Shown: positions 1 through 11,921, counted from the stretch's first letter. The stretch is DNA of 64,000 bases from Pascua guehoae (GCA_001600415.1 BCJX01000009.1:292074-356073); one strand, 5' to 3'. Numbers and translations: made by a program. Notes: generated from the sequence alone by a model not told the origin.

Positions 1-26
1 CCCCCATTTCGCCCGCTAACCCCCAG

Positions 27-537
27 CCAAGGCCGGTGGAACCTCGCCCTCCGCGACTTTGAGCGCGACATCCTCCCCATGGCGCGGCACTACGGCATGG
101 CCACTGTCCCCTGGGGCGCCCTCGGCCAGGGCAAATTCAAGACGCGCGCCGAGCTCGAATCCCGCGCGTCGCTCCGCAACAATGCCCAGCCCACCCCCGC
201 CGAGCTCGAGTGTTCCCAAGTGCTCGCCGCCGTCGCCGCCGAGGTCGGGGATGGCGCGACACTCGTGTCCGTGGCGCTCGCGTGGATAAGGCAAAAGTAC
301 GCATACTGCTTCCCGCTCATTGGCGGCACGAGCGTGGCGCACCTGCACGAGAATATCCGCGCCCTCAAGGTCCACCTCACCGACGCACAGATGCAGACGC
401 TCGATAGGGCGGTAGACTTTGATGCGGGCTTTCCGCTCAACTTTATCGGGGCCGATCCGCATTACCTGCCCGGCGGGGAGCAGCGGGAGAATGGCCTGTT
501 TAGCTTTCCGGGCAAGGTTGTGTTTGCGCACCCATAG
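27..537 (+). CDS. Aryl-alcohol dehydrogenase-type aldo/keto reductase, 3' exon only (5' end outside window)
   Basis: Last exon of an NADPH-dependent aldo/keto reductase of the fungal aryl-alcohol dehydrogenase (AAD) group, which interconverts aryl aldehydes and alcohols in the cytosol. An intron end (branch CTAAC, then CCCAG at 22-26) precedes the exon; it opens with one base completing a codon and then reads QGRWNLALRDFERDILPMAR, the classic AAD stretch. The rest gives MATVPWGALGQGKF and, near the C-terminus, FPLIGGTSVAHLHENIRAL, the conserved cofactor-binding end of the barrel. Stop is at 535-537. About 170 residues are present, roughly half of a normal AAD (about 350-390), so the catalytic Asp/Tyr/Lys/His half lies to the left of the window. 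A long antisense open frame (16-783) is a shadow of this GC-rich exon. Confidence 0.9.
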
Positions 538-1991
538 GTGCCCGGTCGGGGCCGACGAGACTAGCCTAGACCCGACAAAGGTGGAGCCTCTGATGTATTC
601 TGTGTCTAGACTGCGGGTGCTCGCGCGGCTATTGTACAGGATAAAGAAAGCGGCGGCAAAAGTATCAACTAGCCCCCTCTGGATCTCGGACAGTGTCCAC
701 CTGTACCGTACTGTAGGCAGGCCATCCAGACCCCCTGCCGTCCGGACGGCGACTGCAGACACCCGACCTCGACGGCGATTCAACTACTGACACCTAGCCG
801 ACGTTGGGGGGCGCGTGGTGCGTGTCTAGTGGTGGCTATGCGCGAGGCGCATCCATGTGGCTATCCGGCATCACTGTGGATAAGTGCCACAGTTGCCACA
901 GGCTGCTCGTGATTCTTCAGACTGACACGAGGCGGGGTGGGCGTGCGGGGATAGGACGGCCTCGACATCCGGCCAACCATGCAAAAGACGTCGTTTGCGC
1001 GTGCAGTGACGCCGTGTGGCTCGTCTTTTTCTCGGTTGATTGGCGTCGGTCGTTTCTTCCCCCTACCCGACGGCCGACGGGCAGGTCTGTCCTTTGGCGC
1101 TGTTTCTCCTTGGCCCTGCCCATGTGCACGATCTAGTTCATTAGTTGCGCAACACCCGCCTGGAGGTGGATTTGTTGTTACAGTGGCAGTGGCTAGTGGC
1201 AGATCGACACGACCTGGCGCTCGTGCACCAGGTGCACATTGCGGTTCAGGTCGCACAGTTTGCGGCACCCCATTGCTCCTTGGCGTCCCTGGCGCGTGCC
1301 GCCCATATCAGGTACTCTACTCAAGACCATGCCATGCCATTCCGTGCAGACGCATCGTTTTGGTGTCCAGGACCTACCTGGACGATCACCCGGCCATTGC
1401 GCTCATTCCACTCTACTCTTCATGCAGTGCCTGTCAGTCCCGGGTTCCTTCAGCACGCCTTGAGCTTGGCATCACCCTCGCCACCTCGCCTTGCCACTGA
1501 GCACACGAGCGCACGACGCTGGCTCACCTCCGTAAGCCCACTAAACTCCCCAAATGAACCAGATTCCGATAACCTGTACCACACGCAACGCATCCGCGGC
1601 CTACGCAGCGCCCTGCTGCCAAGCAGATCGTGTACATCTAGGCCCAAAATCGGATTCCAGTCCAACAAGAACTGCCGGCATGGACACTCGCCCGCCATCG
1701 ACTACGTATACACTTTTCCGGTATCGGTCCGGTATCTACTACGTATACACTGTGGGATATGATATGCCCCGTCGTCGTTTCCTTCTCGGCGCGTCGGCCA
1801 GGCCTGCCCGGTGATTGCGGCCTGGTTGCTTGCAGTGTGCTGCTCTGGCCGCATCTGGCTGGGTGCCCGGGGTCGGACTGACCAAGCCCAACAGACCATT
1901 CACTCGCATGTGATCGTTGGTGTCCAGGTCGTATCCCCAACCGCATCCCAGGCTGCTTCCGAGGCTGGCTCCCCGCGCACAGCCTCACGCC
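538..1991. other. Convergent intergenic region
   Basis: About 1.45 kb between two convergent stop codons (AAD-like reductase on +, zinc-cluster factor on -). Open frames here carry no recognisable domain and no convincing splice-linked exons. A short direct repeat, CTACGTATACACT, occurs near 1702 and 1738. I see no RNA gene in it. Confidence 0.6.
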
Positions 1992-4900
1992 CTACTCGTC
2001 GTCGTCCAAGACATACAACGCCTCAATGTCGGACAGAATACGCAAAAAGTCCCCTGCAAGTCAGCTTGCATTGCCACATGCCACACATCCCTCTGCCTAC
2101 TCACAGAGATATCCCTGGGCGCGCTGCATGCGTGCGCTCACTTCGGGCGTCTGTTGGCGCACAGGCGGTGTCTGGAGGGCGTCGAGGAGCGTCGACGCCA
2201 CAAAGCGTACCTTGGCCACGAGCGCTGCGCTGTTGACGGCTGGGTGTGTTAGTGACTGAAAGTGTGCCAAGATTTCATCGACGTCATGGAGGTGATTCCT
2301 GCTTTTGGTTTTGGCTTCCCTGTTCTTCGTGTTCGGGCTCTGGTTGAATCACCACATGCTCCAGACTCACCAATCACCTCGATGCGGATCTTGGAGAGGA
2401 CCATGAGGAGGTCGCTGGCGACCTGGTCGCGCTCCTCTTCTGTAAAACCCGGGCGGCGGACGGCCGACATGCGACTCCTGCCTTCGTCGATCCCGCCCAG
2501 CTCGTTTTCCTGGAGCAGACCGAGCTCTTCGCGGTACAAGAGGATAATGTACCGGACCATTTGCTGAGTGACGTAAATGTTTGCCTGCTGGACCAAAAAG
2601 CCGTCCTTTACAATGGCGCGGTTGGCCTTGCTGGGGTCGAGGAGGAGCTGGCGGATATCCTGGCTCATCTGCGCGTCCCACTGCTCGTCGATAATGTTCA
2701 TGCGCGCACCCGGTGTGCCGCCCATGTCGAGCTTGAGCGCCTCGGGGCAATTGTCCATGAGCGTCATGACCTGGTGGAAGATCTGGTCGACCTCTGCAAT
2801 GCGCATTTCGAGCACAAGCCCTGTGGGCGGCATGGCGCGGTCCGAGCGTCGCTTGTCCAGCGCCTGCCCGAGTAGGCGGAACAGCTTGGAAATATAGTAG
2901 AATCCCGCAAGGACAGGCGTGTATCCCGCTGGTTGTTCGAGATAGCCCTCTTCGGTGAGAAACTCGTCGTCGAGCGGGGACGGGAGGGACACGTCGCCCC
3001 AGTCGCACTCGTGGAAGATTGTCGTGCTGCCATCGATTGCAGCAATCGTCTTGTCTCCGCCATACTGGAGCCAAAAGATGCGCCTGCGCAACTCGCGCTC
3101 GATCGGACTCAGGCCCTCGTAGCTCGACTCCTCGTTGAGGCGCAGGCGGAGCGACAACATATAGTTGCTCCCAAAGAGGACATCGCCGAGCAAGCCGTTG
3201 CCGACATAGTGCGCGGCAATGGCATGCAGGTAGATGATGATGCAGCGCGAAATGTTGAGCTCGTGGAATTCGCGGTCAATATAGCTCTTGACCATGCTGT
3301 GCACGCGTGCCAAGAGAACCTTGATCTCGCGCTTGGGGAGCGACACAAACGACCGCGGCATTTGTACGAGCGTCACCTCGATGACCGCAAACACGAGCGC
3401 GACCCACTCGTCCTGCCCCGGCAGTTCCTCGCGATGGGAGTGCAGGTCGTGCATAAACGTCGGTTTGTGCAGGCACGGCACGAGGCAGTAGACGTAGTCA
3501 AAGTAGAGCTCGATCAGGTGGAGGAGCAGTGGGCGCGGGAGAACGGCCTCGATCGGATTCTGCGACGAGTTGGACATGCTGCCAAAAGGCGAGTGTGGGT
3601 ATCCGCCTTGTGGTGGTGCGACCACGCCAACATACGAGTAATTTGGACGCACAGCAAAATCGGCATGTGGCGACGCTCCGTGTGAGCTCCTGGACACTGT
3701 AGCTTCCAGGTGTCCATGGGGGCTTGGCTCATGCCGTCCGCCACTGCTGCTGTGTGGACTTGGTTCGTGCCGCGCCTCGAGTCCATCACGCGCCTTTCGT
3801 CCTTGGGATGGATCACGGATATCACGATCGCGTTCTGGCGGTGCGGGGATTTGCGCAAAACTAGGCGACAGCGAGAACCCGTTCCCGTTGCCGCTACCGT
3901 CTCCAGCCCCGTTCCCCTGCGCAACGCCCAGCGGGTTTAACTGTCCCAGCTGCAACTGTTCGTTGCGTTGCTTATGCGCTGCAACGGTCAGGGCGAGTGC
4001 TGGTGTCCAGTCGTCCACGACGTCTCGGCCCAGTCCTCGTGTTGCCAACCCACTCAGCCCTTGCTCGGCAAGAGCAGAGTGGTGCAGCGCATTCTGGTTG
4101 GCCAGCGTGCCGGGTCCTGGCCCAGGTACCGCGTCCTCATTCAAGTGCTCGTTGCTACGCCGGCGAGCAGGGTAGTCGCTTCGTTGTTGTTCCGGGTACG
4201 CCGCCGCCTGGTTGAGTGCCTGCATGCGCTTCAAGTACCTGGCGTCAGGAGGGATCCCACTGCGTTTGGGCGTAATGTTGGGAGGAGGGTGCTCACATGT
4301 TGGGTGGTCCGCGTTTCTTTGGCTTGTACTCGAAAGTGCCTGCAGTTAGCGCTCGAGCTCGACAACGGGTTTGTGTAGCTGAAACTTGAATGATCAAGCG
4401 ACAGGACTGAAACTTGGATGATCAAGCACTTTGTTATCATCTCGGAGTGACTCGCAATGACTCGCAATGATCACACCAGGTGTCTACCCCTCTGCAAAAA
4501 TGCAACCAGACACAACCGCCAAGCACGGCCGCGAAGACGCAAACACGACGCGACAGTGGTCCTCGAACAACGACACCTGGCACAGACCGATCTCGCCACC
4601 TCAACACACCGAGCCGGCCTCGGTCGGGGGCTACGCACGAAGATCGACCGGCTTGGCCAACGTCATCCGCTCACGCACACCCTCCACCCCGACCCCAACC
4701 CAAGCGCAGACGCAAACGCAGACTCACAAGCCATCCCCAGCTGGCGGCAGTGCGAGCACACATCCTTTGTGGGCCCGTCGGCGGCGGAGCCCGGTGGCGG
4801 CCGGTCGCACTTGACTCTGCGGGGTTAGTCTGTGGTCGGGCATGGAGGCTTCGGCAGCGGGGCCGGCGGGGCCGACGCGGTGCGGCGCGGGGCGGGGTGG

Positions 4901-5580
4901 CGGGGCATGGCGAGCGGCTTGTCGACGATGATTGGGGAGGGGGGTGAAGACGGCGGCATCCCGAGCCGGTGTAATCACTGGCACGGAGCAAATGTGCCGG
5001 CGGCACGCGGGGTGGGCCACCTACACTCGCCAACAGGATCCAGACTCACTTGCGCGCCCTGCATGCTGGGCGGGGTTAGTAGCTGCACTACACTGGACAT
5101 GTACGCCGGTAGCCGGGGACGGGGACGGGGACGCACCATCGCATGATTCTGCAGTCAGCCTTGAATTCAGTCTCGCAATCCATGTCTGGGTGGTGTGCAA
5201 GTGGCGGCGCGGTGACATGCACGAGGTCGAGGCGGCGTCGCCCGCGGGGCCGAAACCAACAATCATCAAAACTCACGAGTCTGCCTCGTCTTCTTGGGCT
5301 TCTTGTCGTCGCTCACATCCGGCTTGCGCTTCCTCCCAGACCCCTCGGGCGTGCCCCCCGGTGTCCCCGAGGGCGTCTCGGCGGCTGCTGCGGCCGCGTT
5401 GGCCTGTGGCGGCGCGTGCCCGTCCCGGCCGCGGTGGCTCGCATGGCCGCCGCTCCCGACGCCGCTCGGGGCCGAGCCCGACGCACCGGCACCGGGCCCA
5501 GGTTCGTACCCGCCCGCGCGGTCGTACATGTCGACACCGTGCAGGGGGCTCTCGACGAGTCCCACGGCGTTGGTTGCCAT
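1992..5580 (-). CDS. Zn(II)2Cys6 transcription factor with fungal-specific regulatory domain; zinc cluster spread over micro-exons
   Basis: Predicted nuclear transcription factor of 849 residues in eight exons: 5277..5580, 5137..5148, 5050..5065, 4728..4816, 4297..4339, 2371..4259, 2105..2239, 1992..2053 (read right to left). All junctions have GT/AG ends and agree in phase. The N-terminus is Gly/Ala-rich and basic (GRKRKPDVSDDKKPKKTRQT). The zinc cluster is assembled only by splicing: exon 2 (12 nt) and exon 3 (16 nt) give SCDACRARKVKCDR, exon 4 gives the second half with CSHC and the last Cys is made across the exon 4/5 junction; spacing is C-x2-C-x6-C-x15-C-x2-C-x6-C, followed by the linker YKPKKRGPPN. 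The large exon holds the fungal-specific regulatory domain (LIELYFDYVYCLVPCLHKP, later RRIFWLQYGGDKTIAAIDGS). The last two exons end in ALYVLDDDE. Target genes cannot be told from sequence. Confidence in family is high, exact N-terminus moderate. Confidence 0.87.
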
Positions 5581-6364
5581 GGTCGATCGGATGAGACTTG
5601 TGGATGATGTTGGAGATGGACGACGTCAGGAGAGGCACGCTCGGTCAGTGTCAGGTGGTTGATGATGGTTTGTGGTGGTCATCCAGTCGCCTTGTCCTTG
5701 TCCTTGTCCTTGTTGGGTGGCCATTTGTGTGCACTGCACTTGCACTGCAGGGTGCATGCCCTCTACTGTACCGGTACAGGGTACAGGGTGTGGGCGGGGG
5801 GCGGGGTCAACTTTTGCCGCCCGCCGCCCTGCTCCCATGGCCCCCGCCTACAGGCCTACAGCCACTGCGGCCATGCCGCCACTGCAATAATGCACCCACC
5901 CTCGCTCGCTTCGCTCGGTCAGTATGTAGCCGTGGGCATTGATCGGATTTAACGGAACCAAAATGTGGAGATAATAACAAAGCCTATTACAGCGGATCAA
6001 TACAAAACCACCGGCCATTAGAAATAGCATTCAGCTTTGTGCATGGTGGCTGGTGTGTGGGGCAGGTGTTGGGAGAGGGAGAGACACCGAGATTCCTTCT
6101 GCTTCGTCATGTCACAATGCTGTATGCATGCCGTCGACTCTATGTATGTGCACCATCCTCCGCAATCCCCACAGTTGCCCACTCGTACATGTCCCTCCCC
6201 TACCTCATCCCATGAACGTTCCCGACCGGCTACCACTCTTCGGCTGTGTGGGGTCGGCTGGAGCCCGAGGGAAAGCCGAAGTATCAGGACCAAGTGCTGC
6301 CATGTGTTAACAATTTTCAAACCCCCGCCATTGGTGCCCCGCATCACACAAACAATGCCCAACT
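5581..6364. other. Intergenic region, promoter side of the zinc-cluster factor
   Basis: Roughly 780 bp between the start codon of the zinc-cluster gene and the stop of RRP6, both on the minus strand. It contains a hexamer tandem repeat (CTTGTC, four units around 5690-5715) and a CAGGGTACAGGGT repeat near 5775. No gene is supported. Confidence 0.5.
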
Positions 6365-9349
6365 CTACTCACCCTTTTTCGGCTTCTTGTCCTTCTTGCC
6401 CTTCTTCTTGGGCTTGGGCTCCCTGGACGTGGGGTTGTCGAGCAGGTTGGGCTCGGCGGCATAGTCAAACTCGGGAATGTCGGCCGCCTTGACCTTGGTC
6501 TTCTTCTTGGGGGCGGCGGCGTCGGCGTCGGCGACAGGAGCGGGCGTAGGTGCCGATGGCGAGGCACGGGCCGACGATCGTGCCGAGGTCGGCTCGCTAG
6601 TAGCCGACTTGCCGGCCTTGTTCTTCTTGGCCTTCTTCTTCTTCTTGACGGATACGATGCCGTCCTCATTGACCGACGCAGCCGGGGTTGCCGCGGCCTT
6701 TGGTGTGTCACCGCTGGTCGTGCGTGACAAGGTGGGCTTGTCTATTTTGGTGGACGCCGCTGAACCTTGTTGCTCGGATGAGACAACCGTCCGTTTAGCC
6801 GCCGGGATAAATGGCACGTTCTCTGGCTCGGTTGCCATCGTCGCATCACCAGCGAGTGCGGACTGCTCAGGTTGCGGCGGCACCATCACGGTATGGATCT
6901 GGGCTTGGGCAGCAACAAACCCAGGTGACTGTCCACGGGCCTGACGGGCCCTGCTCTTGCCCTTCTTCGTCGTCAGTGTGTTGCCAAAGAGCGACGATGT
7001 GGCAGCCGGTGTGGGCGTAGAAGACGACGCCTTGGGTGCGTCACCCAGGGTCTTGCCGAACAATGAGGAGGTCGCAGTCCTGGCTTGAGCCGCTCCCACT
7101 TTGCCATTGATAAGATCGCTCCAAACATCAACCGTCAGCGGGTTGGCCTTGGCGCGCTTCTTGCTGGGCGCGGCCTCGGTGCTCAGAACAGTAGGCGTGG
7201 CAGAGCCAGAGGCAGCTTTAGATGCGTTGCCGCTGGATGCGGGAGTCATCTCGACGTCGCCGCCACTCGCCACATGAGCATCGTACGCGGCCGCCGCATC
7301 GACAATGACTTTGATCAATTCGTCGACGCGTTCTTGGGCGTATTGAGATTGCCGGGAGATTGTCCGAGTAAGAATGGCAGCATTATTGGGACGAAGGTGC
7401 GACAGCTGAATGACCACATGGTTTGCGAGGACAAAGCTGATGGTTAGTCCACAGCAATACGGTACCTCACAGGCAGACTCACTGAGGGCTCTCGTCCAAC
7501 TCGCGTGCCAGGTTGTCGCGCCACTCGTGCACAGCCTTGAACACCCAGCCCACTTGCGTCTGAATAGCGTCCTTCTTGCCGAGCTTGCGCGACAAGCCGC
7601 ACCATCCATTGGGGCCCAGACCACGCTCACGGTCGTAACCGTCGCGTGCGTAAAGCTGGAGAGCAGTCTCTGCCGACTTGTACAGCACCTGGCGGATGGC
7701 GTCCTGCGGGTTGGGCTTTGGCGTGGAAGCGCCGTCACCCTCTGCGTCGACTGCTGGCGAAGGGGTACGCGACGATCGCTGAAGCAGAGCGTTACGAAGG
7801 CTGTCGTAGACGTAGAGGAGGAAGTGGGTGTCGGCACGCGCATAGTACATCATCTCATCAGGGATGGGGCGGATACGCCAGTCGGCCATCTGGTACTTCT
7901 TGTCGGCGCTAAAGTCGCAGTACAGGTGGAGGAGACTGGCAAGAGAGAAGGCGGGGAATTCTGGTTCGCGTGAGCAAAAACAAAACACAATCGCAGTGCG
8001 GCGCGGCGACCAAGACAGCACAGTGCTGTGAATTTTAGCCAGAAAAGGTGCACTCACGCAAGACCTTGGCCGCGTGGTATGTATCAAAGAGGTTGACCAC
8101 GTAAATGTCAAAATCGCGCTGCAGCCAGAGGATATCCGACTCTGCACCGTGGAAGACCTATGATCAGCAAGAATGGCAATGACCCTAACAGCAGTACACA
8201 CTTTGACAACCGACGGGTCAGCGAATACGCCACCGAGCTTGTGATCGCGGAGCTCGGCCCGGAGGGCAATGGTGTCGACGACCCAGTCGTGCTCGCGCGT
8301 GCTGATCTGCATGAGACATGTAAAGCCATAGTAGCTGCGGTTGTTGTGGTGTTCGAGGTCGACTGCAATCTCCTTGGCCTCCTTGAGCACCTCTGTGAGC
8401 GCGGCGAGCTGTTCTGGCGTCGTCACAAACTCAAATGGCGTCTCCTCGAACGACTTTGGGGGCTGGGGCGTGGAGGCCGTGAAGAGCGAAGTGGGGTACG
8501 GCAGGTGGCGCGTCTCGTAGTAGTAGGGGTGCATGCGGGCACGCTCCACACGATCGCTCCTGAGGACTCCATCGAGGCCGGGCTGGTCGGGGCCGGGAGA
8601 GTCTTCGTCCGACTCGACGACGTAGCCGATTGGGACCATGGCGTGTGGTTTCTCATGCAGAGTGGGGCGCCAGGGCGGCAAGTGGGCAGAGTTGTCCACC
8701 TTGTCGCGGAAGGCAAGCTGCGGTTTGCCCATGTGTGCGGCGTGGTGCAGCTCGGCTGGCAGAGCCTTGTTGGCGTTGAATGGTCCAGGAAGCTAGCATG
8801 GTCAGCGGGTGCCGCCTGCAGTAGCCAAGGATAATGCCCAACACACCTTTTCGCTGGCCCTTGCTGCAGCCCATTGCTTGATGTCAATCTGGGCCTTCTT
8901 CTTCTGCCCGTTGAGCTCGTCGAGGTTCGAGTCCTGTTGTTAGCGAGTGACTACGACACCGCCGAAGGACCCACCGCATCTTCCAACAACCCGTCGACAA
9001 CCTCGACGACACTCGAGTGGAAGCTGTCTGTCACATCGTCTTCATCTGCAAGTTTCCTCCTAGGCTTGGTGCGCTTCCCCTTCTCCTTTGCCTTTTGCTG
9101 AGCATTGTCGACGGCGAGCTGCAAGAGCTGGTCGGTGAGCTTGAGGAGATGATCGCTCGTTGCGTCCATGCCCTTTGCAAACTTGCGGTCGAGCGAGCGG
9201 TGAAAGCTGATATCACTCTTTTCGGGGAACTTTGCCGCCGCCGACGTGCTCGCGTCGAGTGCGGCGGTAATGTTCTCCATGAATGCCGCAAGGTCGGTCG
9301 CTGGTGTCGGCGCCGGCTTACCAGAGGACGATGAAGGGTTGAGTGTCAT
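6365..9349 (-). CDS. RRP6: Exosome 3'-5' exoribonuclease Rrp6/EXOSC10
   Basis: Nuclear exosome-associated exoribonuclease that trims rRNA, snoRNA and aberrant RNAs. Six exons in phase: 8975..9349, 8847..8933, 8202..8792, 8058..8157, 7483..7960, 6365..7436; 900 residues. Order of domains: PMC2NT cofactor-binding region (residues about 10-130, [15 protein letters not shown] onward), DEDD-Y nuclease domain (Exo I VDLEHHNN with D299/E301; Exo [21 protein letters not shown], rebuilt across an intron; Exo [19 protein letters not shown]), HRDC-like domain (after [19 protein letters not shown], through [19 protein letters not shown]), then a long Lys/Ala/Ser-rich tail with ATSSLFG repeats and a basic nuclear-localisation end ([14 protein letters not shown]). 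Length is near the family norm (730-890). Start ATG 9349 chosen because it directly precedes the PMC2NT region. An alternative last splice at 6366 would replace the final residue by a few others (GTWS). It shares a divergent promoter with mL46. Confidence 0.95.
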
Positions 9350-9941
9350 CCTTTCGAGGTGACGGAGTTTACGTCGGATGGAGGCAAATAGACCACCGAA
9401 TGAAGTGTCAAGTGCAACGTTGCCCAAGAGTCGTGTAGGCTTTGTTGTACGCTGCTGTGGTTGAGAAGCCGGAGGAGTCTGCCTGCGAAGCGCGGGGAGC
9501 GAGGGCGTGTGTGTGTGCGGCGCGCGAGGCGGTCCAACTCGTGGGGTGGAGCGAGAGAGGGGTGCGAGTCCGTATCCACGCAAAGGGAGTTTCCGACGAG
9601 ACGGTATGGCTGAAGAACGAGGCAAGAACAGCAACGAAAAGGACGATGCTGTCTACCCGTCTGTTGGTATCAAGTCGACGACGAGTGGGATGGTGTTATC
9701 GTGGTGTTGGTAGGTTGTGGTCATGTTGTGCTCTCCGTCCATCCAAAGATTTGGAACCTCGTGTCTGGTGGGTGGCGGAAAGTGTTACGTAATGCGGACA
9801 TGGGCAACCTTGCCGCCTGAAAAATCCAACCCACCTGCCAAAGACATTTCGGGCGGCCCATCCACTCGACCTGGTCGAACTTGGTGCTGTCGTCGTCCTC
9901 GCCATCTACTCTTCCTGCGCAGTCCCCAGCTCGACATTACG
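9350..9941. promoter_or_regulatory. Divergent promoter region between RRP6 and mL46
   Basis: A 592-bp spacer separates the start codons of RRP6 (-) and the mitochondrial ribosomal protein mL46 gene (+), so both promoters must lie here. I see no clear TATA box. Open frames crossing it are extensions of the flanking exons without family similarity. Confidence 0.55.
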
Positions 9942-10832
9942 ATGGCGTTCTCCTTCTCGGCCTCTGGCCCTTCGCGGCAAGGCAAGTCGCGCGTTTGCGC
10001 CGACCCGTTTACTCTCAAAAGACTAACTGTGCAGCACTTCGTGGATTGGCAACATCGGCCTCGCCGTCGACGTCGCTCACGGCCTCGCTCCTCCTGTCCC
10101 GCGCGCCGCTCCTGACCTCCATGCCTGCGCCGCTGGCCAAGGCCTACTACGAGCGGTCGTTCAAGCTGCGCCACGCGCTATCGAACCCGACCCCGACCGA
10201 GTTCTACTTCAAGCCGGGCTCGCTGCCGCTGCGCCGTTTCATGGAAGCAGAGCACGCGACCGAGCGCGCATACTATGGCGACGAGCTGGCGGGCCTCGCG
10301 CCCGACCTGGGCGAGGTGCAGCCCGAGCCCGAGGCGACCGAGTTTGCGCGCGACCACTGGGTCAAGGCGGACGCGGAGCGCGGCGAGCGCTCGCTCGAGC
10401 GCGAGCCCGAGACTGAGCTCTTCTGCCTCGTTCAGAAGGGCGGAAAGTGGACGTTCCCCGCCACAGAGGTGCGCGCCGGTGAGGGCCTCGACGAGGCCGT
10501 CAATGCGCGCATCGTTGGCGTCGACGGCGCACTCAGCGGGCGCACCATGGACACGTGGCTCGTCACCCGCAAGCCCGTCGGTGTCGTCCGGGACGGCGAC
10601 AAGAGGGTAAGCTACAGGTCTCTGACGATTGTGTAGCTGACGACAGAACTTTTTCCTCCGCTCGCACATTCTCGCGGGCGAGCCCCAATTGCAAAAGGAG
10701 TCGGGATACTCTGCCCACGCGTGGCTGACCGCCGAAGAGGTCGAGGAGCGTCTGCGGAAACAGGGCGACGGCGCGTTATGGGACAGCGTCAAGGGCATGT
10801 TCGGTGTGGGCGCTGCCGAGGAGCAGCTCTGA
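9942..10832 (+). CDS. MRPL17: Mitochondrial large-subunit ribosomal protein mL46 (yeast MRPL17)
   Basis: Nuclear-encoded protein of the mitochondrial 54S subunit with a Nudix-like fold. Three exons: 9942..9981, 10035..10606, 10647..10832; 265 residues. The N-terminus MAFSFSASGPSRQALRGLAT is Ser/Arg/Ala-rich with no acids, as expected of a mitochondrial targeting peptide. Family signatures: LAKAYYERSFKLRHALSNP, ELFCLVQKGGKWTFPATEV, NFFLRSHILAGEPQL and HAWLTAEEVEERL. Intron 1 uses a GC donor (AG|GCAAGT) with branch CTAAC and GTGCAG acceptor; only this splice joins the presequence in frame. Intron 2 is 40 nt with branch CTGAC. Without splicing the second exon reads into a premature stop shortly after the donor at 10607. 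Confidence 0.93.
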
Positions 10833-11426
10833 GTGGAATACGCCCGCGCAGCAGCGCGAGGACGTTGAGGAGAGGCCGGTCTGGCTCGTACATGCTGGTG
10901 CTGGCGCGAGGCTGAAACTCCGCCAGCTGCAGCTGAACGGGCAGAGATCGCGAGGCGGTCATGGTAGAAGGCACAACTAGAGGAGGCATATGCATATCTC
11001 ACCCCTGGACATGCCAGGAATCACTCGGAGAACTCTAACGTGGCTTTGAGAACGACGACGGGCGAGGGCGGACGGTGATTTCTGCACCATCATCGCCGTC
11101 GGCGGACCTTTGCCCGTGGTGGTGACACAGCTGCTGTCGTATTTCCACCTGTAGGCGGCCGTCCTAGGCCCGAGTTCGCCATCGATGGAATGTTGTGTTG
11201 CCCGCTGAGGGGCCAGCCGGCTCCAACAATATTCGTAGATGGCGGAGAACAACATGGAGGCGTCATCGCTGTGCCGATGCAGAAGGCGCGCCAGCGAGCA
11301 CAGGGCGCTCTGACGCCAGAACGCCCAGAATGGCCTCGGCCTCCTCCAGCGTCCGCCCTCAAGTGCATGTCCGGAGGTGTCGGAAGCTGGTAATGTTCGC
11401 TACAGCAAAGCTGCGGTTATCGCCCG
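10833..11426. other. Convergent intergenic region
   Basis: About 590 bp between the stop of mL46 (+) and that of the PPxY membrane protein (-). No domain-bearing frame or RNA gene seen. Confidence 0.55.
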
Positions 11427-11921
11427 CTACCGGTCGGCGCGGATGGTATACTCGTGTCCCAGCGCGGCACGGACCCCGGTTTCCATCGCGGGCACGTCCG
11501 TGATTAAGCAAAAGATGGTGACGAGGAGGAAGCCGAGCACGACGCCGACTGCGGCCGCGCGGCGGAGGGCGGGCGCGAGCGTGTCCGTCGTGGGGATGGG
11601 GAGGAGCTCGTCTGCGAGAGACGGTTGGGGTTTGGGTGGGGGCTTGGCGCGGAGGGTGGTTGTGGGCGTGTTGGTGGGGCCTCCTCGAGCGGGGACCGGT
11701 TGGGTGGGGTCGGCGGTGGTTGGAGACGAGAAGAATGGCCTAGTGTTCGGATCGAGCAGGGCGGGCGCTGTGAGCGGTGGTGGAGATGCGGCGGGAGAAA
11801 AGACAGAGGTAGAGGCCTGGGGTGGGGCCGAGGGAGGGGGGGAGTACGCGGGCGGTGGGGAGCGGCGGCCGTGGAGCGACGACGAACGTGCCGGGAGTGA
11901 CGCGAGGGGTGCTGATGACAT
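11427..11921 (-). CDS. Putative PPxY-containing single-pass membrane protein
   Basis: Single-exon frame of 164 residues from ATG 11921. Not recognised as a named family. Residues 1-115 are Pro/Ser/Thr-rich and probably disordered, with a PPxY motif (SPPPAYSPPP, residues 21-30). Residues about 122-141 (AAAVGVVLGFLLVTIFCLI) form one strong hydrophobic segment preceded by Arg-Arg, followed by a short 22-residue tail (ETGVRAALGHEYTIRADR). With no signal peptide this would be a tail-anchored-like or type II protein with a long cytosolic N-terminus. PPxY motifs bind WW domains of Rsp5/NEDD4-type ubiquitin ligases, so a ligase adaptor role is possible; that is inference from one motif. The frame is open upstream of the chosen start, so a longer or spliced 5' end is not excluded. 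Confidence 0.5.
   Translation of the reverse strand: MSSAPLASLPARSSSLHGRRSPPPAYSPPPSAPPQASTSVFSPAASPPPLTAPALLDPNTRPFFSSPTTADPTQPVPARGGPTNTPTTTLRAKPPPKPQPSLADELLPIPTTDTLAPALRRAAAVGVVLGFLLVTIFCLITDVPAMETGVRAALGHEYTIRADR

Noticed and set aside
16..783. 255-codon open frame antisense to the aldo/keto reductase
   Set aside because: Mirrors the codon structure of a strongly recognisable gene on the other strand; no domain.
6018..6362. Extra last exon of RRP6
   Set aside because: A GTGAGT donor overlaps the stop, but splicing would add only a few residues; the unspliced stop is simpler.
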